Positions 6,690 through 12,026 of a stretch of 12,026 bases of DNA are shown here, piece after piece. Origin of the DNA: CAKZSB01 sp964646405 (GTDB lineage Bacteria; Pseudomonadota; Gammaproteobacteria; Granulosicoccales; Granulosicoccaceae); assembly GCA_964646405.1 (NCBI GenBank), contig CAZYDV010000187.1:1-12026 (forward strand), in the 5' to 3' direction. The notes under the pieces are model-generated. The model worked only from the letters and a program-made list of their open reading frames with translations, made no database searches and was not told where the DNA came from. Both the position numbers and the translations under genes were made by a program. Position 1 is the first letter of the stretch; each line of letters opens with the position of its first letter.

Positions 6690-7297
6690 AGCGAGATGCG
6701 TTTTGGAGCCGGGTCGCTCCAGGTTTGAAGTTCGACGGGGAAATCGTGGGTACTCAGGATCACGCATTTATTCTGCATTGCCACGAAGTGTCTGAGCGCA
6801 GACACGATAGTTTCACGAGAGTTGTCGTCCAGATGATTGAAAGGCTCGTCGAGCACAATCAATTCGGGGTTGCCGAGAAGGGTTCGCGTCAACAGTGTGC
6901 GACGTCTCTCTCCTCCGCTGGCGCCATTCCAGCCCAGATCGAGTTGCGATTTGCTGAGCAGCCCCGGTTGCGCCATGTCATCATCACTGATTGCAGCGCT
7001 GGTTGAGACGCGCAGGATATCTCGCAGGCTGAATGGCATGTGCGTCTGACTATCCTGCAATTGCGGCAGGTAATGGATGGCAGGGGGCGGCAAATTGAGT
7101 TCGACGGTGCCGGTTTGGCATCGGCGGCGTTGCAGGATAACCTCAAGCAGTGTCGATTTGCCGGTGCCGTTTGGCCCGGTGATAATCAGGATTTCGCCCT
7201 TTTTCAGATCAATGTTGAGGTGGCTGACCAGCCATCGTCCATCGGGCGTGGCACAACTGACATCGTTTAGCGTCAGGATCGACGCGCTGGTGCTCAA
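6686..7297 (-). CDS. znuC: Zinc ABC transporter ATPase ZnuC
   Basis: This 203-residue ABC ATPase has Walker A GPNGTGKST (about 41-49), the Q-loop YLPQLQ, a signature written ASGGERRR in place of the usual LSGGQ, Walker B LIVLDEPFNHLD and the switch STHD. It should energise ZnuB. It is short against typical ZnuC (about 250 residues): it ends soon after the H-loop and lacks the extra C-terminal region. The start is TTG at 7297, overlapping the ZnuA TGA as TTGA, with no visible Shine-Dalgarno, so re-initiation by ribosomes leaving znuA is likely. No alternative start lies nearby. Confidence 0.92.
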   Translation of the reverse strand: MSTSASILTLNDVSCATPDGRWLVSHLNIDLKKGEILIITGPNGTGKSTLLEVILQRRRCQTGTVELNLPPPAIHYLPQLQDSQTHMPFSLRDILRVSTSAAISDDDMAQPGLLSKSQLDLGWNGASGGERRRTLLTRTLLGNPELIVLDEPFNHLDDNSRETIVSALRHFVAMQNKCVILSTHDFPVELQTWSDPAPKRISL

Positions 7298-8211
7298 TGC
7301 TGTTGTATTGCTGCGTGCAGTAACGCGTCTGCAAGGTGGTGTTGTAACTTTGCGTAGCTATCCACATCGCCGCCGGATTGTATAGAAGTAACCACGCTGA
7401 TATGGGGTACTCCGGATAATGATGTAAACCGTTTTAATACGTTGCGTGGATTGTGAGTCGAGGCGAGTAGCAGATTTACGCCTTCACGCTTTGCAGTGAT
7501 TGACGATTTGGCAAGCCTTCCTGCCGATGGCGGTACGCCAGGCACGGCCTCCAGTTCCCCAATCGCATTCAATCCATAAGCTTGCAGGAAGTACCCGAAG
7601 TCCTTGTGATACTCCATGAATTTGTGTGTGCCAAGCGGCTTGAGCAGGGCTTGTACATCACTTTGCAGGGTTTGCATTTGGATGGTTAAGTTCTGAAAAT
7701 TCAGTAAAAACGCTTCGGCATTGTCCGGGCGCAGCTCAATCAGGGTATCTAGCACGTTTTCACCCGCCTGCAGCATGTGGGTTGGGCTCAGGTGATAGTG
7801 CGGGTTTCCATCCGGGTGTACATCGCCCATCGATCGATCGACCTTGCCGGTTGCAACGTCGATCGCGTCGATGCCATCGCTGGCATCGCAATAGCCTCGA
7901 CCACCAGGTTGAACCTGGGCATTCGCCGACTTTGACAACACCTTCGGTATCCAGCCGATTTCCAGGTCAAGGCCAACGATGCACACCATGTCGGCATTTG
8001 CGACCAGGTGTATATACCTTGGAACTGCGTCGACGTAGTGGGGGTCTTCCTTGCCCGTGAGCAGCGCAATGACCTTGACCTTGTCACCACCGATCTGACT
8101 GGCGAGCCACGCCAGATCAGTCGTGGTGGTGACAATTTTAACTGGTGCTGCCAGAGCAGCCCAAGCGATAAAATTTGACAGTAGCAGCGCGAATGCTGTT
8201 GTTGTTTTCAA
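7294..8211 (-). CDS. znuA: Periplasmic zinc-binding protein ZnuA
   Basis: This is a cluster A-I metal-binding protein of 305 residues that should capture zinc in the periplasm and pass it to ZnuB. After a signal peptide ending AALAA, the metal ligands of the family are visible: H58 in KEDPHYVD, H138 in GNPHYHLSP and H202 in MEYHKDFGYF, plus an acidic residue expected near the GGDVDSY segment. The long His/Asp-rich loop of many ZnuA proteins is missing; only a short GDVHPDGNPH region is present. I chose TTG at 8211 because GCGGGG (8224-8219) then lies about seven bases upstream and the signal peptide starts MKTTTAF; TTG at 8217 is too close to it. The gene begins 18 bases after the barrel gene stop and overlaps znuC. 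TroA-like manganese binding is less likely, given the three histidines and the Zur context. Confidence 0.9.
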   Translation of the reverse strand: MKTTTAFALLLSNFIAWAALAAPVKIVTTTTDLAWLASQIGGDKVKVIALLTGKEDPHYVDAVPRYIHLVANADMVCIVGLDLEIGWIPKVLSKSANAQVQPGGRGYCDASDGIDAIDVATGKVDRSMGDVHPDGNPHYHLSPTHMLQAGENVLDTLIELRPDNAEAFLLNFQNLTIQMQTLQSDVQALLKPLGTHKFMEYHKDFGYFLQAYGLNAIGELEAVPGVPPSAGRLAKSSITAKREGVNLLLASTHNPRNVLKRFTSLSGVPHISVVTSIQSGGDVDSYAKLQHHLADALLHAAIQQH

Positions 8212-8229
8212 ACCCAAACCCCGCAGGTG

Positions 8230-9297
8230 TTAAAACGTATGAGCCGGATGAGCGCCCAGTATGAACGTAGCCTGTAATTGCAGAAAACGATCTCGATCGA
8301 CAGTTCGACCGTCAACGGTATCGCGCTGGTCATTGTAGGCAAGCCGAAAAGTGGCAAATTCACTGGATCGGTAGGTGAGGGTGGGTACCCATGCAAAGTT
8401 AAAGTTGTCCTCGCTTCGTCCCAGCGCGTCGCGCTGGCTCTGGACCGTAAAGCCGTCGAGGCGCAGTCCGAGTTGCCAGCGCGGATTGAACCCGTACTGC
8501 CCGTAGATATAGCTACCCAGTGAACGTTCTCTGCCTCCCGGGTCGCGGGTCTCCTCTCGATACCAGGTCTCAGATTGCAGCAGATACTTTAGGGTCTTCG
8601 CCTCGCGTTTCTTGGCGACAAAGTCCACACCGGATATTTGTGTATCTGTGTTCTCGAAGGATGTGCGTCCAACGTAATTCAGCCCTAGCTCTGCATCGCC
8701 CAGAAAACCGGCACCAAAAGATGTGGCCAGCCGCATATAGTGCGTCGGGACATCCGGCTGAGTGCCCTCAATGTGGGTGTGTCCGAATGTAAAGCCGGAT
8801 GTGGCGCCAAGGGTTAGTTCGAGGAACCTTGATGATGGAAGCAGGTAGCTCAACTCCACCCCGGTGTCGATTATCCCCTCATCGTCAAAAAAGCGCGTGT
8901 GGACTTCAGGTGCTGCGATGAATGGCCAGTCGTGTTGGTGAAAGCGCTGCAGCCGTCCAAAAGCCGGAAAGATCTGGCCGATGCGAAATCGGCCGCGGGG
9001 AATGATCTTGCTCGACCCCAACCACAGTTCGTGCGTTTCGAACACGAACTCACCGCGCTCGTCGTGCGCGGTGGCGCTGGCGACGGCGTGAAACCGGTGA
9101 TCTATCGGAGCATAGAAAACGAGCTCGAAGGATCGCGGGGACAGTCGCTCCAGTGCCCTGGAGTCGGCAGACAATCCACGTTCGAACACCAGATCACCGG
9201 CGATTGAGATCTCCAGTCCGGAGGCGTCAAAGGCCGGGGTGTCAGTTGCATATGTCGCCAGCAGCACGAGTGCTGCGGCGGCAGACCGGGTGGACAT
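8230..9297 (-). CDS. Outer-membrane beta-barrel protein of the znu operon
   Basis: This 355-residue protein has a signal peptide (hydrophobic run ending DTPAFDA) and then alternating short amphipathic strands broken by charged loops, such as FLELTLGATSGFTFGHTHI and YIYGQYGFNPRWQLGLRLDGF. It ends in phenylalanine, the usual C-terminal residue of barrels inserted by BamA. It is too small for a TonB-dependent receptor and shows no plug or TonB box, so it is porin-like. Histidines cluster in HRFHAV, HQHDW, GHTHI and the closing GAHPAHTF; I recall similar His-containing C-termini in porins near zinc transporters but cannot verify this. It starts five bases after the lipoprotein stop and ends 18 bases before znuA. 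I infer a zinc-responsive outer-membrane channel; its substrate is unknown. Confidence 0.72.
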   Translation of the reverse strand: MSTRSAAAALVLLATYATDTPAFDASGLEISIAGDLVFERGLSADSRALERLSPRSFELVFYAPIDHRFHAVASATAHDERGEFVFETHELWLGSSKIIPRGRFRIGQIFPAFGRLQRFHQHDWPFIAAPEVHTRFFDDEGIIDTGVELSYLLPSSRFLELTLGATSGFTFGHTHIEGTQPDVPTHYMRLATSFGAGFLGDAELGLNYVGRTSFENTDTQISGVDFVAKKREAKTLKYLLQSETWYREETRDPGGRERSLGSYIYGQYGFNPRWQLGLRLDGFTVQSQRDALGRSEDNFNFAWVPTLTYRSSEFATFRLAYNDQRDTVDGRTVDRDRFLQLQATFILGAHPAHTF

Positions 9298-9302
9298 GGC
9301 GA

Positions 9303-9929
9303 TTAGTCTTCGAAGCGATCTTCGCTTGTTTCGGCGAAAGTGACGTCCGCGCCATCAAGCGTGATACCCCAGAATGACCCTGCGCCCTGTCCCGATACCG
9401 TGCCGGTGTCTTCGCTGTTCTCAAGCGTCGTGGTGTCACTGAAGAGGGTCTCGCCCTCAGGCCAGATCAGCACGTGGGACGGGTTTTCATCGTTGTGCAC
9501 GTCCATCAGGATATTGATCGTCTGGTCCGCCGCGACCGACGTAAAGGCAGATGAAATGTCCGAACCATCGACGATCACTTCCAGGCTGGTTGGTGTGTTG
9601 GCCGGGCGACTGACGACCAGATCAATGCCGTTGGCCAGCTGATCATCGCTGTAGGCATGGATGGTAAAGCTCTCGCCGGCATCGAGCTGCGCGCCCACCT
9701 GAAAATGCCGGCCGCTGTCGACGGCACTCAGCGAAGAGGTAAAGATCACGCTGCCAACACCGCTGACGCTCTCGTCACCACGGGTCAGCGTGGTCTCTCC
9801 GGACAGCACCGTGTTCGCCTCAATTGCCGATGCTGCAGGAGCGTCGTTGTCACTGTCGCCGCCACAGGCCGCCAGGGCGAGTGTTGACGCCAAAATCGCC
9901 GCGTGCATCGGAATTGCGTTGAGTTTCAT
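9303..9929 (-). CDS. Predicted lipoprotein heading the znu operon, family unknown
   Basis: I do not recognise this 208-residue protein. ATG at 9929 is preceded by GGAG with eight bases between. The signal peptide ends in a clear lipobox, LALAACGGDSD, and the aspartates after the cysteine sit where an inner-membrane retention signal can act. The mature region is acidic and looks all-beta: Ser/Thr-rich strands, a central GESFTIHAYSDDQL, the segment MDVHNDENPSHVLIWPEG carrying two histidines, and a closing GSFWGITLDG. It is the first gene after the Zur box and is followed within six bases by the barrel gene, so the two are probably made together. It may be a barrel partner or a metal-holding protein. 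It lacks the long His runs expected of a zinc store, so any zinc role is inferred from position. Confidence 0.75.
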   Translation of the reverse strand: MKLNAIPMHAAILASTLALAACGGDSDNDAPAASAIEANTVLSGETTLTRGDESVSGVGSVIFTSSLSAVDSGRHFQVGAQLDAGESFTIHAYSDDQLANGIDLVVSRPANTPTSLEVIVDGSDISSAFTSVAADQTINILMDVHNDENPSHVLIWPEGETLFSDTTTLENSEDTGTVSGQGAGSFWGITLDGADVTFAETSEDRFED

Positions 9930-10018
9930 TAGTATTTCTCCACCGGTTGAATGTTAACGGCCATCGCGGGGCGGCCGCTTGGCAAGCTGAAAAAGTTGCG
10001 TGAATTGTCTGTTAAGAA

Positions 10019-10035
10019 ATGTTATAACATATCAT
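10019..10035. promoter_or_regulatory. Zur-box candidate upstream of the lipoprotein-barrel-znuACB operon
   Basis: ATGTTATAACATATCAT matches the Zur core ATGTTATANTATAACAT at 14 of 16 defined positions. The left half is perfect and extends outward as GAAATGTTATA, as in the longer consensus. It lies 90 bases upstream of the lipoprotein ATG. I could not fix a convincing -35/-10 pair around it. Confidence 0.75.
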
Positions 10036-10107
10036 AATTACCGGCGCATCCAGAATCGGCTGCAGGGATCGCCTGCGGGCATTGAATCTTGCTACAATCG
10101 TATGGTG

Positions 10108-10124
10108 TTGTGATGTTGTAACAT
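10108..10124. promoter_or_regulatory. Weaker Zur-box candidate upstream of the NikA-like gene
   Basis: TTGTGATGTTGTAACAT matches the Zur core at about 12 of 16 positions, with a good right half (TGTAACAT). It sits 110 bases before the NikA-like ATG and about ten bases after a TACAAT (10093-10098) that could be a -10 element, although no good -35 accompanies it. Together with the stronger box at 10019-10035 it would place both divergent operons under one regulator. Confidence 0.5.
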
Positions 10125-10234
10125 AGCGGTTCTGTTGGCAGCCGGTTCACTCTCATCGTCGCGCGTCATTTGCTTCGCAACGCACGGTGACGCTAAACCT
10201 CTAGACCTTTACATATCAACCAGGGAACAAATAC

Positions 10235-11767
10235 ATGTCTGTTTTAACGCGGTTCGCCACTGTGATCGCCAGTGTCGGGTTGCTCGCGTTCGGTACCACG
10301 CCAGCACTCACCCAGGCCAGCAGCCTCACCATTGCCACCACCTGGGGGCCGGCAGATGAAGTGCCCGATCCGCGTGCCGGCTACAACGGCTGGTTGTCGA
10401 ACCAGGCCGGCGTGACAGAGACCCTGATGGGGATCGACTACGACTTGAATCTCTACCCGCGCGTCGCCGAGGGCATAGAGCAGGCAGCGCCGACGCAATG
10501 GCGCGTAACGCTGCGCGACGGCGTGTCATTTCACGACGGCACGCCGGTAACGGCACAGGCAGTAATTGATTCGATATCAGCGATTCTCGAAGAGGGCAAC
10601 GCAGCTCACAATGCGCGGGTGGCGAAGCTGCTGGATCTGGCCGGGATGTCTGCCGATGGTGAATCGGTAGTCGTGTTTGATACCAACAGCCCGAACGCAG
10701 CGTTTCCGTGGTCGCTGTCAGAGCCCGGCATCGCCGTACTCGGCGCGGCATCGGACGAATACCCGATCAACGCTACCGGTCCATTCGTTTTTAAAGAGGC
10801 GGTGCCAAAACAGCTTTACCGTGCCGAGGCCAGCGCGAACTATCGTGACGGTGCCCCTGGCCTGACAGAAGTAAAAGTGACGGTGGCAGGTGACCCGGCG
10901 TCTGCGGCACTCGCCTTCGAAGCCGGTGAGGTGGACATGGTAATCAACTATCCGGAGGCCGATTTTGAACGCATTAAGAGTACCGGTGCGCAGGGATTCT
11001 CGGCACCGACCGCTCGCCTGTACTTCTATACGGTCAACGCGGCCAATGGACCGCTCGCCAACCCTTTGATTCGACGCGCCGTATCGCTGGCGATTGATCG
11101 ACAGGGAATCGTCGAGGCCGCGCTGTCCGGTGTTGGCGGTGTGCCGGCCGGCACCATCTACCCCGACGGCAAGGGCTGGGCGGCGGATATCAAGGCAGCT
11201 TACGACGCTGGCCAGGCCGAGGAGCTGCTGGCTGCCGCGGGCGCAATCAAAGAAGGCGGGCGCTGGTTGCTCGATGGCGCGCCACTTGAGATCGACATCG
11301 TGACTTATTCATCGCGTGCAGCACTTGCCCCGACGGCCGAATTGACGCAGGCGTTTTTGCAATCCATCGGTGTGACATCGAGCGTAAGCGTTGGTGAGTA
11401 TGGTGCCAGTAACGATGCGATCGCAGATGGCACTGCAGATCTGTTTCTGCAGGCCTGGGTTACGACGCCACAGGGTGATCCCGGCGCTGTGCTCGAAGCG
11501 CTGCTGAAGTCGGACGGTGGTTCCAACAGTGGCAAATACACCAATGCCGAACTGGATAGTCTGCTCGATCAGGGGCGCGCCACATTCGAACAGGCAGAGC
11601 GTAAGAAAATTTACGATCAGGTGCAGCAGATCGTCGCCGAAGAAGCCGCGATGATCCCGGTGTTCCATGTCAGCCAGGTGAATGTCGGCCGGGCCGGGCT
11701 CGAGAACTATGCGGTTCATCCGACCGAAACCTACTGGGTCACCCACAAGACCACACTGTCTGAGTGA
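10235..11767 (+). CDS. NikA/CntA-like ABC substrate-binding protein
   Basis: This 510-residue periplasmic protein belongs to the SBP_bac_5 family (oligopeptide, nickel and metallophore binders). A signal peptide ends around ALTQA. Family landmarks follow in order: VTETLMGIDYDLNLYPRVAE, WRVTLRDGVSFHDGTPVTA, NATGPFVFKE with YRDGAPGLTEVKV, ASAALAFEAGEVDMVINY, and RRAVSLAIDRQGIVEAAL. The GPFVFKE and AFEAGEVDM stretches line up by eye with E. coli NikA. Histidines near the C-terminus (PVFHVSQ, HPTETYWVTHKT) could touch a metal. ATG at 10235 has AGGGA eight bases upstream. It is divergent from the znu operon, has a Zur-like site upstream, and overlaps a NikD-like ATPase gene by four bases. I infer import of a zinc chelate; peptides or nickel are the alternatives. 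Confidence 0.85.
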   Translation: MSVLTRFATVIASVGLLAFGTTPALTQASSLTIATTWGPADEVPDPRAGYNGWLSNQAGVTETLMGIDYDLNLYPRVAEGIEQAAPTQWRVTLRDGVSFHDGTPVTAQAVIDSISAILEEGNAAHNARVAKLLDLAGMSADGESVVVFDTNSPNAAFPWSLSEPGIAVLGAASDEYPINATGPFVFKEAVPKQLYRAEASANYRDGAPGLTEVKVTVAGDPASAALAFEAGEVDMVINYPEADFERIKSTGAQGFSAPTARLYFYTVNAANGPLANPLIRRAVSLAIDRQGIVEAALSGVGGVPAGTIYPDGKGWAADIKAAYDAGQAEELLAAAGAIKEGGRWLLDGAPLEIDIVTYSSRAALAPTAELTQAFLQSIGVTSSVSVGEYGASNDAIADGTADLFLQAWVTTPQGDPGAVLEALLKSDGGSNSGKYTNAELDSLLDQGRATFEQAERKKIYDQVQQIVAEEAAMIPVFHVSQVNVGRAGLENYAVHPTETYWVTHKTTLSE

Positions 11768-12026
11768 CACTTAGCGTTAACGGCCTGAGTGCGGTGCGCT
11801 CGGGCCGAACTATTCTCCACAGTATTTCCCTCTGCATTGAATCCGGCGAGAGGATCGGTCTGGTCGGGGCGTCGGGGTCTGGCAAATCGACGCTCGGGCA
11901 TGTGCTGATCGATGATTTGCGACGGCGCGGCATCGGCGTGGCCCATGTGCCGCAAAGTCCGGATGAGGCGCTGGATCCACTGCGCAGTATGGCGTTTCAC
12001 TGGCGCGAGGCCGAGCTCGCACTCGG
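11764..12026 (+). CDS. NikD-like ABC transporter ATPase, N-terminal part
   Basis: Translation from GTG at 11764 gives 87 residues before the window ends. The GTG overlaps the stop of the NikA-like gene as GTGA, so translation is probably coupled. The product starts MTLSVNGLSAVRSGRTI, has Walker A GASGSGKST, and reaches the Q-loop region VPQSPDEALDPLRSM followed by HWREAELALG, which resembles the same stretch of E. coli NikD by eye. The distance from Walker A to the Q-loop is only about 22 residues, roughly half the usual, so the intervening part is trimmed. The ATPase directly follows the binding protein; the permeases expected in a Nik/Dpp system must lie downstream of the window or be elsewhere. 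Confidence 0.85.
   Translation, partial: MTLSVNGLSAVRSGRTILHSISLCIESGERIGLVGASGSGKSTLGHVLIDDLRRRGIGVAHVPQSPDEALDPLRSMAFHWREAELAL

Noticed and set aside
8230..9297. TonB-dependent zinc receptor (ZnuD-like)
   Set aside because: At 355 residues it is about half the needed size, and neither a plug domain nor a TonB box is visible.

Overview
The window looks like a chromosomal segment of a gammaproteobacterium. The evidence is a type II secretion secretin, REP-like palindromes, Zur-type operators close to the gamma consensus, and protein families typical of that class. I cannot name a genus. No rRNA, tRNA, CRISPR array or intact mobile element was seen.

Layout. (1) 1-1953 (+): the tail of a PDZ-domain protein, probably GspC-like, followed by a secretin (GspD) shorter than usual. 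This looks like the end of a type II secretion operon. (2) 1954-2606: a remnant region with two REP-like copies in inverted orientation, the first followed by a T-run, and a C-terminal fragment of an amidase. (3) 2607-3831: a MerC-family membrane protein (-) and a small CbiX/SirB-like chelatase (+), divergent around a strong Zur-box candidate that overlaps a sigma70-like promoter for merC. (4) 3863-5378 (-): a DUF3299 lipoprotein gene followed by a nitroreductase gene. (5) 5379-5834: no recognisable gene. (6) 5835-9929 (-): a tightly packed five-gene unit read in the order lipoprotein, outer-membrane beta-barrel, ZnuA, ZnuC, ZnuB. (7) 9930-10234: a divergent control region with two more Zur-box candidates. 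(8) 10235-12026 (+): a NikA/CntA-like substrate-binding protein overlapping the start of a NikD-like ATPase gene that runs off the window.

Reading. From about 2600 onward the window is best read as a zinc-scarcity island. ZnuABC is the inner-membrane zinc pump. The barrel and lipoprotein in the same operon are candidates for moving zinc across or holding it at the outer membrane. The divergent NikA/NikD-type importer, with its own Zur-like site, could bring in a metal-chelate (zincophore or opine metallophore) complex. MerC under a Zur box suggests a zinc-responsive membrane carrier rather than mercury resistance, since no merR, merA, merT or merP is present. The CbiX-like, DUF3299 and nitroreductase genes lie inside the island, but their link to zinc is only by position. 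The least described parts are the barrel plus lipoprotein pair and the Zur-linked NikA-type importer. All Zur assignments rest on matching the remembered consensus by eye.
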